A DNA stretch of 64,000 nucleotides from Pseudomonas gingeri (GTDB taxonomy: Bacteria > Pseudomonadota > Gammaproteobacteria > Pseudomonadales > Pseudomonadaceae): assembly GCF_013386115.1 (NCBI RefSeq), contig NZ_JACAOR010000013.1, forward strand, positions 1-64,000. The letters are read 5' to 3'. The notes beneath the pieces are model-generated. The model was not told the DNA's origin. It ran no database searches and saw only the letters and a list, made by a program, of their open reading frames with translations. Position numbers and translations under genes: made by a program. Below, piece after piece: positions 47,798 through 56,512 of the stretch; the stretch's first letter is position 1; every line of letters starts with the position of its first letter.

Positions 47798-49065
47798 AGC
47801 TCAGCATTCTCGGCGCCCGCGTCATCGATCCAAGCAGTGGCCTGGATCAAGTTACCGATCTGCACCTGGAAGCCGGCAAGATCATTGCCATCGGCGCCGC
47901 CCCGGCGGGCTTCGCCGCCAGTGAAACCATCGACGCCAAGGGCCTGGTCGCCGCCCCCGGGCTGGTGGACCTCAACGTCGCCCTGCGCGAGCCGGGCTAC
48001 AGCCGCAAGGGCAGCATCGCCAGTGAAACCCGGGCCGCCGCCGCCGGTGGTGTCACCAGCCTGTGCTGCCCGCCCCGGACCAAACCGGTGCTGGACACCT
48101 CGGCCGTGGCCGAGCTGATCCTCGACCGTGCCCGCGAGGCCGGCAATACCAAGGTGTTCCCGATCGGCGCGCTGAGCAAGGGCCTCGACGGCGAGCAACT
48201 GGCAGAGCTGGTTGCCTTGCGCGATGCCGGCTGCGTGGCCTTCGGCAACGGCCTGGACAGTTTCCGCAACAGCCGCACCCTGTGCCGGGCGCTGGATTAC
48301 GCGGCAACCTTCGACCTGACGGTGGTGTTCCATTCCCAGGACCATGACCTGGCCGAAGGCGGCCTGGCCCACGAAGGCGCGACCGCCAGCTTCCTAGGCT
48401 TGCCGGGGATCCCGGAAACCGCGGAAACCGTGGCACTGGCCCGCGACCTGCTGCTGGTGGAACAGACCGGCGTACGGGCGCACTTCAGCCAGCTGACCAG
48501 CGCCCGCGGCGTGGCGCTGATCGCCCAGGCGCAGGCGCGGGGCCTGCGGGTCACCGCCGATGTGGCGCTGTATCAGTTGATCCTGACCGACGAAGCGCTG
48601 ATCGATTTCTCCAGCCTCTATCACGTGCAACCGCCGCTGCGCACCCGCGCCGACCGCGACGGCCTGCGCGAAGCGGTGAAATCCGGGGTGGTCCAGGCGA
48701 TTTCCAGCCATCACCAGCCCCATGAGCGGGACGCCAAGCTGGCCCCGTTCGGCGCGACCGAACCGGGTATCAGCAGCGTCGAGCTGCTGCTGCCGCTGGC
48801 GTTGACCCTGGTGGAAGATGGCCTGCTGGACCTGCCGACCCTGCTCGCGCGCCTGAGCGCCGGCCCGGCCGACGCCCTGCGCCTGCCGGCGGGCAAGCTG
48901 ACGGTGGGTGCGGCGGCCGACCTGGTGTTGTTCGATCCGAGCACTTCGACCGTGGCCGGCGAACACTGGCTGTCCCGCGGCGAGAACTGTCCGTTCATCG
49001 GCCACGCCTTGCCGGGAACCGTGCGCTACACGCTGATGGACGGACGGATCACCCACCAGGCCTGA
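47794..49065 (+). CDS. pyrC': Non-catalytic dihydroorotase-like subunit PyrC'
   Basis: The 423-residue protein has the amidohydrolase fold of dihydroorotase, but the first metal site, normally D-x-H-x-H-x-R-E-P-G, reads VDLNVALREPG, so both zinc histidines are lost. The later segment SSHHQPHERDAKLAPFG replaces the active TDHAPH motif. It therefore acts structurally, holding the aspartate carbamoyltransferase complex together, as known for Pseudomonas PyrC'. A functional pyrC must lie elsewhere. Confidence 0.94.
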   Translation: MKLSILGARVIDPSSGLDQVTDLHLEAGKIIAIGAAPAGFAASETIDAKGLVAAPGLVDLNVALREPGYSRKGSIASETRAAAAGGVTSLCCPPRTKPVLDTSAVAELILDRAREAGNTKVFPIGALSKGLDGEQLAELVALRDAGCVAFGNGLDSFRNSRTLCRALDYAATFDLTVVFHSQDHDLAEGGLAHEGATASFLGLPGIPETAETVALARDLLLVEQTGVRAHFSQLTSARGVALIAQAQARGLRVTADVALYQLILTDEALIDFSSLYHVQPPLRTRADRDGLREAVKSGVVQAISSHHQPHERDAKLAPFGATEPGISSVELLLPLALTLVEDGLLDLPTLLARLSAGPADALRLPAGKLTVGAAADLVLFDPSTSTVAGEHWLSRGENCPFIGHALPGTVRYTLMDGRITHQA

Positions 49066-49090
49066 CACCGGAGCAGCGCTGCGGCGCAGA

Positions 49091-49203
49091 GGTCGATCGT
49101 TCCCACGCTCTGCGTGGGAACGCCTCTCAGGACGCTCTGCGTCCGCTTGTGTGACGCAGAGCGTCACGATCTGCACTCCCACGCGGAGCGTGGGAACGAT
49201 CCT
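49091..49203. repeat. Cluster of palindromes of the CGTTCCCACGC type
   Basis: Hairpins GATCGTTCCCACGC/GCGTGGGAACG, GTGACGCAGAGCGTCAC and a closing CCCACGCGGAGCGTGGG make a three-hairpin cluster after pyrC'. It is unlike the GGCTTGCC-type REPs elsewhere, but closely related to the cluster at 50564-50683. Confidence 0.85.
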
Positions 49204-49228
49204 AAGCCCGACTCACAGACTCCCGGGT

Positions 49229-49648
49229 TCAGCCCCGCCCGCTGTTCTTCAGCGACACCTGGTCGTTCAGCGTCCAGAAGTCATACAAGACACCCAGGAA
49301 GAACAACCCGCCCGTCACCAGGTACAGCAAGCCGGTCAGCCACTTGCCCTGGTACATCCGGTGCACGCCCAGCACGCCAAGGAAGGTCAGCAGCAACCAG
49401 GCGACGTTGTAGTCCAGCGGACCCGGGGTGAAGCGCAGGTCGGCTTCACGATCCATGGCTGGAATCAGGAACACATCGATCAGCCAGCCGATACCCAGAA
49501 GACCCAGGGTAAAAAACCAGATCGTGCCGGTGATCGGCTTGCCGTAATAGAAGCGGTGAGAACCGGTAAAACCGAAAATCCACAGCAGATACCCGAGTAA
49601 AACGTTGTGGGTACTCGCTGGCGCGCCATCCTGCCGATAGCTGTTCAT
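49229..49648 (-). CDS. TM2-domain membrane protein
   Basis: The 139-residue protein has two TM2-like units, each a pair of helices joined by a short turn: GFTGSHRFYYGKPITGTIWFFTLGLLGIGWLIDVFLIP and LGVLGVHRMYQGKWLTGLLYLVTGGLFFLGVLYDFWTL. TM2 proteins are widespread and mostly uncharacterised. The gene stands alone, between two palindrome clusters, and diverges from the NlpC/P60 gene. Confidence 0.88.
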   Translation of the reverse strand: MNSYRQDGAPASTHNVLLGYLLWIFGFTGSHRFYYGKPITGTIWFFTLGLLGIGWLIDVFLIPAMDREADLRFTPGPLDYNVAWLLLTFLGVLGVHRMYQGKWLTGLLYLVTGGLFFLGVLYDFWTLNDQVSLKNSGRG

Positions 49649-49899
49649 AAGTGACCTCTCTGAGCCCGATAGATAAATTTTTCGTCATTTCGTGTGACTT
49701 TTTTACTGTCTCAAAACATGTAACAAACTCTTGCTGAAAATGGCTGAAAGCCTTGTGGGGCCTGACTTGCGCGTGACCCACCGGTCTGTTTTCGCTGTCC
49801 CGGAGCGGTTTTGCCCCCTGTATAGAATCGACAAACGGCCTCGGAAATGACCAAAAAGCTGTTATAAAGTTGCGCGCTAACCCATATGAGCCTTGCCTA

Positions 49900-50559
49900 A
49901 TGCGACCATTTTTCAAGACATGGCTGACCATTTGCCTTTTGATGCCACTGGCCGCCCACGCCACCAATCGTGAGCAACGTCTTCCCAACGTCAACGGTCA
50001 TACCGCAAAGTCACCTGCAACCGTTGCCACGCTGTCCGAGATCAGCGTTCCCTCCGCCAAGCACCCGGGCAAGCATGCCAGCTCGCTCAAGGTGAAGCAC
50101 GGCGTGGTCACCACCACGGCTGTCGCCGGAGCACCGAACGCCAAGCAGAGCAGCGCTGTGCTGAGCCGCGCGGTGAACGTGCTGGGCACCCCTTACCGCT
50201 GGGGCGGCAGCAGCCCGAGCAAGGGCTTCGACTGCAGCGGACTGGTCAAGTATGCCTTCAACGGCGTGGCCGCCGGCGACCTGCCGCGCACCTCCAACGC
50301 CATGGCCGCCGGCCACGGCCTGAAAGTCGATCGCAAGGACCTGAAGCCGGGCGACCTGCTGTTCTTCAACATCAAGAGCCGCAAGGTCAACCACGTCGCC
50401 ATCTACCTGGGCAACGACCGTTTCATCCATGCCCCACGTCGCGGCAAGGCCGTGACCATCGACACGCTGAAGAAACCCTACTGGGACAGCCACTACGCGA
50501 TCGCCAAGCGAGTGATCCCGAAAGAACAGAACAGCCACCTGCGGGTTGTTCAGCGCTGA
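49900..50559 (+). CDS. NlpC/P60 family peptidoglycan endopeptidase
   Basis: The 219-residue protein has a signal peptide (MRPFFKTWLTICLLMPLAAHA). A variable linker rich in Ser, Ala and Lys is followed by an NlpC/P60 domain with catalytic Cys-112 in KGFDCSGLVKYAF and His near 165 in KVNHVAIYLG. Such enzymes cut gamma-D-Glu-diaminopimelate bonds in the wall. ATG 49900 was chosen over a TTG 10 codons upstream since it begins the signal peptide. Confidence 0.92.
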   Translation: MRPFFKTWLTICLLMPLAAHATNREQRLPNVNGHTAKSPATVATLSEISVPSAKHPGKHASSLKVKHGVVTTTAVAGAPNAKQSSAVLSRAVNVLGTPYRWGGSSPSKGFDCSGLVKYAFNGVAAGDLPRTSNAMAAGHGLKVDRKDLKPGDLLFFNIKSRKVNHVAIYLGNDRFIHAPRRGKAVTIDTLKKPYWDSHYAIAKRVIPKEQNSHLRVVQR

Positions 50560-50563
50560 TCCC

Positions 50564-50683
50564 ATGATCGTTCCCACGCTCCGCGTGGGAACGCAGCCCG
50601 TGACGCTCCGCGTCACAGATCCAGGGCGGACCCAGAGCGTCCCGTGAGATATTCCCACGCAGAGCGTGGGAACGATCAATACG
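50564..50683. repeat. Second cluster of CGTTCCCACGC-type palindromes
   Basis: GATCGTTCCCACGC/GCGTGGGAACG, GTGACGCTCCGCGTCAC and an outer partner CCCACGCAGAGCGTGGGAACGATC form a cluster with the same plan as 49091-49203. The outer arms GATCGTTCCCACGC and GCGTGGGAACGATC are inverted copies. Confidence 0.85.
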
Positions 50684-50704
50684 CTCAATGCCTCATCACC
50701 TCGC

Positions 50705-51811
50705 TTACTCCGGGTTCAGGCTCAAGTCAGCCGATGTCTCGCTACCCGCGCCCTTCTCCAGCTTGATCATCAACCGCAGGTCATTGGCCGAATCCGCATA
50801 GGCCAGCGCATCGCGGTAGCTGATCGCGCCCTCCTGGTACAACACGTACAACGCCTGGTCCAGGGTCTGCATGCCCTGTTCGGTCGAGCGTTTCATCAGC
50901 GACTTGAGCTCCTTGATCTCGCCCTTGCGGATCAGGTCGGCCATCAGCGGCGTGTTCAACAGCACTTCCACCACCGCCCGCCTGCCGGTGCCGTCCCGCG
51001 TCGGAATCAGTTGCTGGGCGACGATGGCGCGCAGGTTGAGGGACAGTTCCATCCAGATCTGCGGATGCCGGTCCACCGGGAAGAAGTTGATGATCCGCTC
51101 CAGCGCCTGGTCGGCATTCGGCGCGTGCAGGGTCGCCAGGCACAGATGCCCGGTTTCCGCGAAGGACAGGGCATGGCCCATGGTTTCGCGGGTGCGGACT
51201 TCACCGATCATGATCAGGTCCGGTGCCTGGCGCAGGGTATTTTTCAGCGCCACCTCGTAGGAATCGGTATCGATGCCCACTTCGCGCTGGGTGATGATGC
51301 AGTTCTGGTGTTCGTGGATGAATTCGATGGGGTCCTCGACGGTGACGATATGACCGCTGCCCTGCTGGTTGCGGTGACCGATCATCGCCGCCAGGGACGT
51401 CGACTTGCCAGTGCCGGTGGCGCCGACGAACATCACCAGCCCGCGCTTGAGCAGCGCCAGTTGCTCGATGACCTCCGGCAGCTTCAGGTCGGCCAGTTGC
51501 GGAATCTGCGTTTCGATCCGCCGCAGCACCATGCCCGGTTGGTTGCGCTGGTAGAAGGCGCTCACGCGGAAGCGGCCGATGCCCTTGGGATGGATGGCGA
51601 AATTGCACTCGTGCAGGTGGGTGAAGTCGAGCTTCTGGCGCTCGCTCATCAGTCCGAACACCGCGTCGTGGGTCTGTTCCTGGGTCAGCGGGTTGCGGGT
51701 CACCGGCAGGATCTGGCCGTTGACCTTCAGCGACGGTGGCAGTCCCGGGGTGATAAACAGGTCGGAACCGCCCTTCTCCACCATCAGGCGCAGCAGTTTC
51801 TCGAACTCCAT
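50705..51811 (-). CDS. pilU: PilU, type IV pilus retraction ATPase (accessory)
   Basis: The 368-residue hexameric ATPase assists pilus retraction. It has Walker A GATGTGKST (near residue 132), the Asp box TVEDPIEFIHEHQ, Walker B DLIMIGEVRTRETM and the His box HLCLATLHAPNADQALERI. It differs from PilT in the longer C-terminus after the ATPase core. It follows pilT on the same strand 111 bp downstream. Confidence 0.95.
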   Translation of the reverse strand: MEFEKLLRLMVEKGGSDLFITPGLPPSLKVNGQILPVTRNPLTQEQTHDAVFGLMSERQKLDFTHLHECNFAIHPKGIGRFRVSAFYQRNQPGMVLRRIETQIPQLADLKLPEVIEQLALLKRGLVMFVGATGTGKSTSLAAMIGHRNQQGSGHIVTVEDPIEFIHEHQNCIITQREVGIDTDSYEVALKNTLRQAPDLIMIGEVRTRETMGHALSFAETGHLCLATLHAPNADQALERIINFFPVDRHPQIWMELSLNLRAIVAQQLIPTRDGTGRRAVVEVLLNTPLMADLIRKGEIKELKSLMKRSTEQGMQTLDQALYVLYQEGAISYRDALAYADSANDLRLMIKLEKGAGSETSADLSLNPE

Positions 51812-51922
51812 GAGCTTCTCCGCGTCAGTTCAGGCATTACCTGTGTGACAGCGTAGAAGCTCCAGCGTCTTCGGGCCTCACAAAAACTCGCCGGGCGGCG
51901 ATCAGGCGGTTTTCGTCAGGGC

Positions 51923-52957
51923 CTAGAAGTTGTCGGGAATCTTTGCCTTCTCCCGGGCGTTATCGCGGGTGATCAGGCCCTTGGCCAACAGATCCTTGAG
52001 GCACATGTCCAGGGTCTGCATACCCAGGGAGCCGCCAGTCTGGATCGACGAGTACATCTGCGCCACCTTGTCCTCGCGGATCAGGTTACGGATCGCCGGG
52101 GTGCCGAGCATGATTTCATGGGCCGCGACCCGTCCGCCGCCGACCTTTTTCAGCAGGCTCTGGGAAATCACCGCCTGCAGGGATTCGGAGAGCATCGAGC
52201 GGACCATGGATTTCTCTTCCGCCGGGAACACGTCGACCACCCGGTCGATGGTCTTCGCCGCGGAGGTGGTGTGCAGCGTGCCGAACACCAGGTGGCCGGT
52301 TTCGGCGGCGGTCAGTGCCAGGCGAATGGTTTCCAGGTCGCGCATCTCGCCCACCAGGATCACATCCGGGTCTTCCCGCAGGGCCGAGCGCAGGGCGGCG
52401 GAGAAACTCTGCGTGTCGCGGTGCACTTCACGCTGGTTGACCAGGCACTTCTTCGACTCGTGGACGAATTCGATCGGGTCCTCGATGGTCAGGATATGGT
52501 GGTGCTTGTTGTTGTTCAGGTAGTCGATCATCGCCGCCAGGGTGGTCGATTTACCCGAACCGGTTGGGCCAGTCACTAGCACCAGGCCACGAGGAACCTC
52601 GGTAATCTTGCGGAACACCTCGCCCATGCCCAGGTCATTCATGGTCAGGACTTTCGACGGAATGGTCCGGAAGACCGCGCCCGCACCACGGTTCTGGTTG
52701 AAGGCGTTGACCCGGAAACGCGCCACGCCCGGCACCTCGAAGGAGAAGTCGGTTTCCAGGAACTCCTCGAAATCCTTGCGCTGGCGGTCATTCATGATGT
52801 CGTAGATCAGGTCGTGGACCTGCTTGTGGTCCAGCGCCGGCAGGTTGATCCGGCGCACGTCACCATCGACCCGGATCATCGGCGGCAGCCCGGCCGAGAG
52901 GTGCAAGTCCGACGCGCCCTGTTTGGCGCTAAAGGCCAGCAGCTCGGTGATATCCAT
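51923..52957 (-). CDS. pilT: PilT, type IV pilus retraction ATPase
   Basis: The 344-residue protein starts MDITELLAFSAKQGASDLHLSAGLPPMIRVDGD. It has Walker A GPTGSGKSTTLAAMIDYLN (near 131), TIEDPIEFVHESKK, Walker B DVILVGEMRDLETIRLALTAAETGH and the family-specific motif AIRNLIRE near the end. It drives pilus retraction, the output controlled by the Pil-Chp genes at 33-43 kb. GGGGAGTCTC precedes ATG 52957. It diverges from yggS. Confidence 0.97.
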   Translation of the reverse strand: MDITELLAFSAKQGASDLHLSAGLPPMIRVDGDVRRINLPALDHKQVHDLIYDIMNDRQRKDFEEFLETDFSFEVPGVARFRVNAFNQNRGAGAVFRTIPSKVLTMNDLGMGEVFRKITEVPRGLVLVTGPTGSGKSTTLAAMIDYLNNNKHHHILTIEDPIEFVHESKKCLVNQREVHRDTQSFSAALRSALREDPDVILVGEMRDLETIRLALTAAETGHLVFGTLHTTSAAKTIDRVVDVFPAEEKSMVRSMLSESLQAVISQSLLKKVGGGRVAAHEIMLGTPAIRNLIREDKVAQMYSSIQTGGSLGMQTLDMCLKDLLAKGLITRDNAREKAKIPDNF

Positions 52958-53013
52958 GAGACTCCCCAATACAGGTAGAATGCCGCAGACTTTTGACCTG
53001 CTGGCGAAATTGA

Positions 53014-53700
53014 ATGACCACGATAGCAGACAACATTGCCTCCGTTGCAGCCCGTATCAGTGCCGCCGCCCTGGCCTGTGGCCGCGATGCCGCCGATATC
53101 CACCTGCTCGCCGTGAGCAAGACCAAGCCCGCCGCGGCCGTGCGTGAAGCCCATGCCGCCGGACTGCGGGATTTCGGCGAGAACTACCTGCAGGAAGCCC
53201 TCGGCAAGCAGGCCGAATTGACCGACCTGCCCTTGTGTTGGCACTTTATCGGCCCCATTCAATCGAACAAAACTCGAGCCATTGCCGAGCATTTCGACTG
53301 GGTGCACTCCGTGGATCGCCTGAAAATCGCACAACGCCTGTCCGAACAGCGTCCGCCCGAACTGGCGCCGCTGAATATCTGCATCCAGGTCAATGTCAGC
53401 GGCGAAGCCAGCAAGTCCGGCTGCGCACCGGCCGACCTGCCGGCCCTGGTCGCGGCCATCGGCACCTTGCCGAACCTGGTCCTGCGCGGGCTGATGGCGA
53501 TTCCCGAACCCACCGAAGAGCGTGCCGCACAAGACGCCGCGTTCGCCACCGTGCGGACTTTGCAAGACAGCCTGCACCTGCCGCTAGACACACTTTCCAT
53601 GGGCATGAGCCACGATCTCGAATCGGCCATTGCCCAGGGCGCCACCTGGGTGCGGATCGGTACCGCGCTGTTTGGTGCCCGCGACTACGGCCAGGCCTGA
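53014..53700 (+). CDS. yggS: PLP homeostasis protein YggS/PipY
   Basis: The 228-residue protein is a single-domain TIM barrel that binds pyridoxal phosphate through the lysine in LLAVSKTKPAAAV (near residue 36). Blocks FGENYLQEALGKQ, WHFIGPIQSNKTR and LSMGMSHDLESAIAQGATWVRIGTALFG are typical. It regulates free PLP and amino-acid pools and has no known catalytic activity. It forms a unit with proC and yggT, a conserved trio. Confidence 0.95.
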   Translation: MTTIADNIASVAARISAAALACGRDAADIHLLAVSKTKPAAAVREAHAAGLRDFGENYLQEALGKQAELTDLPLCWHFIGPIQSNKTRAIAEHFDWVHSVDRLKIAQRLSEQRPPELAPLNICIQVNVSGEASKSGCAPADLPALVAAIGTLPNLVLRGLMAIPEPTEERAAQDAAFATVRTLQDSLHLPLDTLSMGMSHDLESAIAQGATWVRIGTALFGARDYGQA

Positions 53701-53733
53701 AATGGCCTTACACACTCGTTCAAAGGATCCGTC

Positions 53734-54552
53734 ATGAGCAATAATCGAATCACTTTCATCGGTGCCGGCAACATGGCGGCCAGCCTGATCGGCGGCCTGC
53801 GGGCCGAAGGTCTGGATGCCGCGCTGATTCGCGCCAGCGATCCGGGCGCCGAGACCCGCGCGCGGGTCCAGGCCGAACACGGTATCGAAGTGTTCGCCGA
53901 CAACGCCGAGGCCATCGAAGGGGCCGACGTGGTGGTGCTGGCGGTCAAGCCGCAAGCCATGAAAGCCGTGTGCGAGGCCCTGCGCCCGCACCTCAAGCCC
54001 CATCAGCTGGTGGTGTCCATTGCCGCCGGCATCACCTGCGCGAGCATGAACAACTGGCTCGGCGCCCAGCCGATCGTGCGCTGCATGCCCAATACCCCGG
54101 CGCTGCTGCGCAAGGGTGTCAGCGGCCTGTTCGCCACCGGGCAGGTCTCCGCCGGGCAACGCCAGCAGGCACAGACCCTGCTGTCAGCCGTCGGCACCGC
54201 CCTGTGGCTGGACGAAGAGCAGCAACTGGACGCGGTCACCGCGGTATCCGGTAGCGGCCCGGCGTACTTCTTCCTGCTGATCGAGGCCATGACCGCCGCC
54301 GGCGAGAAACTCGGCCTGTCCCGCGAGGTCGCCACCCAGCTGAGCCAGCAGACGGCCCTGGGTGCCGCCCACATGGCTGTCGCCAGCGATGTCGACGCCG
54401 CCGAGCTGCGCCGTCGGGTGACCTCGCCGGCCGGCACCACCGAAGCCGCGATCAAGACCTTCCAGGCCGGCGGCTTCGAAGCCCTGGTAGAACAGGCGCT
54501 CGGCGCCGCCGCCCGGCGTTCGGCCGAAATGGCCGAGCAACTCGGCCAGTAA
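53734..54552 (+). CDS. proC: Pyrroline-5-carboxylate reductase
   Basis: ProC reduces P5C to proline with NADPH. The 272-residue product has the Rossmann motif FIGAGNMAASLIGGL at the start, VLAVKPQAM near 72, MPNTPALLRKGVSGLF near 118 and the substrate-binding VSGSGPAYFFLLIEAMTAA near 172. It lies 33 bp after yggS. Confidence 0.97.
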   Translation: MSNNRITFIGAGNMAASLIGGLRAEGLDAALIRASDPGAETRARVQAEHGIEVFADNAEAIEGADVVVLAVKPQAMKAVCEALRPHLKPHQLVVSIAAGITCASMNNWLGAQPIVRCMPNTPALLRKGVSGLFATGQVSAGQRQQAQTLLSAVGTALWLDEEQQLDAVTAVSGSGPAYFFLLIEAMTAAGEKLGLSREVATQLSQQTALGAAHMAVASDVDAAELRRRVTSPAGTTEAAIKTFQAGGFEALVEQALGAAARRSAEMAEQLGQ

Positions 54553-54570
54553 TCCTCGAGGGAACACTTA

Positions 54571-55161
54571 ATGTTTGCACTCAATAGCGCTGCCATTTTT
54601 GTCATCCAGACCCTGGGCAGCCTGTACCTGTTGGTGGTTCTGCTGCGTTTCATCCTGCAACTGGTGCGGGCGAACTTCTACAACCCGCTCTGCCAGTTCA
54701 CCGTCAAGGCCACCCAGCCGCTGCTCAAGCCACTGCGCCGGATCATTCCCAGCCTCTTCGGCCTGGACATGTCCTCGCTGGTGCTGGCGATCATCGTGCA
54801 GATGCTGCTGATGGCGGTGATCCTGCTGCTGAGCTACGGCGTGACCGGCAATATCGGCTACCTGCTGATCTGGGCGATCATCGGCGTCACCTCGCTGTTC
54901 CTCAAGGTGTTCTTCTTCGCCATGATCATCAGCGTGATCCTCTCCTGGGTCGCCCCGGGCAGCCACAGTCCGGCGGCCGAACTGGTGTTCCAGATCAGCG
55001 AACCGGCCCTGGCGCCGTTCCGCAAGATCGTGCCGAACCTGGGCGGGCTGGATATCTCGCCGATCCTCGCGTTCCTGGTCATCCAGTTACTGCAGAGCTA
55101 CGTGATTCCACCGCTGGCGGTGATGAGCGGCATGCCCGAGGTGTTGTTCCGGTTGATCTGA
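54571..55161 (+). CDS. yggT: YggT family membrane protein
   Basis: The 196-residue protein has two YGGT domains, each a pair of helices with an amphipathic part: LLRFILQLVRANFYNPLCQFTVKATQPLLKPLRRIIP and ILSWVAPGSHSPAAELVFQISEPALAPFRKIVPNLGGLDISPILAFLVIQLLQ. It may act in osmotic tolerance, but its function is not established. It follows proC closely. Confidence 0.94.
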   Translation: MFALNSAAIFVIQTLGSLYLLVVLLRFILQLVRANFYNPLCQFTVKATQPLLKPLRRIIPSLFGLDMSSLVLAIIVQMLLMAVILLLSYGVTGNIGYLLIWAIIGVTSLFLKVFFFAMIISVILSWVAPGSHSPAAELVFQISEPALAPFRKIVPNLGGLDISPILAFLVIQLLQSYVIPPLAVMSGMPEVLFRLI

Positions 55162-55174
55162 CCCCACCCTGCCT

Positions 55175-55264
55175 CGTGGGAGCCGGCTTGCTGGCGATTG
55201 CGGTCTGACAGCCGACATCATTGTCGCCTGACGCGCCGCTATCGCCAGCAAGCCGGCTCCCACG
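55175..55264. repeat. REP inverted pair with perfect 24-bp arms
   Basis: The unit at 55175-55198 (starting CGTGGGAGCCGGCTTGCTGG) and its exact reverse complement at 55241-55264 flank a 42-bp spacer between yggT and metX. The pair could fold into a long hairpin in the transcript. Confidence 0.9.
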
Positions 55265-55365
55265 ATGTTCATACAGCCGCCAGCAGTACACACCGCGGTC
55301 TCGCTGCTTGCCGCTGATCCCCCCGCTCATTAGACTTACGCCTCATTCAAGCGTGAGCAGGGTTG

Positions 55366-56505
55366 ATGTCCACTGTCTTTCCCCACGATTCCGTCGGGCT
55401 GGTCGTGCCGCAAACGGCACATTTCAGCGAACCCCTGGCCCTGGCCTGCGGTCGCTCCCTGCCCGCCTACGACCTGATCTACGAAACCTACGGCAGCCTC
55501 AACGCCACGGCGAGCAATGCCGTGCTGATCTGCCATGCCCTGTCCGGCCATCATCACGCGGCGGGCTATCACAGCGCCGACGAGCGCAAGCCCGGCTGGT
55601 GGGACAGTTGCATCGGTCCCGGCAAGCCCATCGACACCAACAAGTTCTTCGTCGTCAGCCTGAACAACCTCGGCGGCTGCAACGGTTCCACCGGCCCGAG
55701 CAGCCTCAACCCCGAGACCGGCAAGCCCTTCGGCGCCGACTTCCCGGTGCTGACCGTGGAAGACTGGGTCCACAGCCAGGCCCGCCTCGCCGACCGCCTG
55801 GGTATCGGCCAATGGGCCGCCGTGATCGGTGGCAGCCTGGGCGGCATGCAGGCGCTGCAATGGACCATCACCTACCCGGATCGCGTGCGCCATTGCCTGG
55901 CGATCGCCTCGGCACCGAAGCTGTCGGCACAGAACATCGCCTTCAACGAAGTGGCGCGCCAGGCGATCCTCACCGATCCGGAGTTCCACGGCGGTTCTTT
56001 CCAGGAACGCGGTGTGATCCCCAAGCGCGGCCTGATGCTGGCGCGGATGGTCGGCCATATCACCTACCTGTCCGACGACTCCATGGGCGAGAAATTCGGC
56101 CGGGGGCTCAAGAGCGAGAAGCTCAACTACGACTTCCACAGCGTCGAGTTCCAGGTCGAAAGCTACCTGCGCTACCAGGGTGAAGAGTTTTCCGGGCGCT
56201 TCGACGCCAATACCTACCTGCTGATGACCAAGGCCCTGGACTACTTCGATCCGGCGGCGAACTTCGACGACGACCTGGCGAAGACCTTCGCCAACGCCCG
56301 GGCCAAGTTCTGCGTGATGTCCTTCACCACCGACTGGCGCTTCTCCCCGGCCCGCTCGCGGGAGCTGGTCGACGCGCTGATGGCGGCGCGCAAGGACGTC
56401 TGCTACCTGGAAATCGACGCCCCGCAAGGCCACGACGCCTTCCTGATTCCGATCCCGCGTTATCTGCAGGCGTTCGGTAACTACATGAACCGAGTTGAAG
56501 TGTGA
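55366..56505 (+). CDS. metX: Homoserine O-acyltransferase MetX
   Basis: MetX activates homoserine for methionine synthesis; Pseudomonas members generally use succinyl-CoA. The 379-residue alpha/beta hydrolase-fold protein has the nucleophile Ser in VIGGSLGGMQALQWTI (near 147), NNLGGCNGSTGPSSLNP near 108, and the acid/base residues in FTTDWRFSPARS and APQGHDAFL. ATG 55366 is preferred over a TTG one codon earlier. It is followed seven bp later by metW. Confidence 0.96.
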   Translation: MSTVFPHDSVGLVVPQTAHFSEPLALACGRSLPAYDLIYETYGSLNATASNAVLICHALSGHHHAAGYHSADERKPGWWDSCIGPGKPIDTNKFFVVSLNNLGGCNGSTGPSSLNPETGKPFGADFPVLTVEDWVHSQARLADRLGIGQWAAVIGGSLGGMQALQWTITYPDRVRHCLAIASAPKLSAQNIAFNEVARQAILTDPEFHGGSFQERGVIPKRGLMLARMVGHITYLSDDSMGEKFGRGLKSEKLNYDFHSVEFQVESYLRYQGEEFSGRFDANTYLLMTKALDYFDPAANFDDDLAKTFANARAKFCVMSFTTDWRFSPARSRELVDALMAARKDVCYLEIDAPQGHDAFLIPIPRYLQAFGNYMNRVEV

Positions 56506-56512
56506 GAACGCC

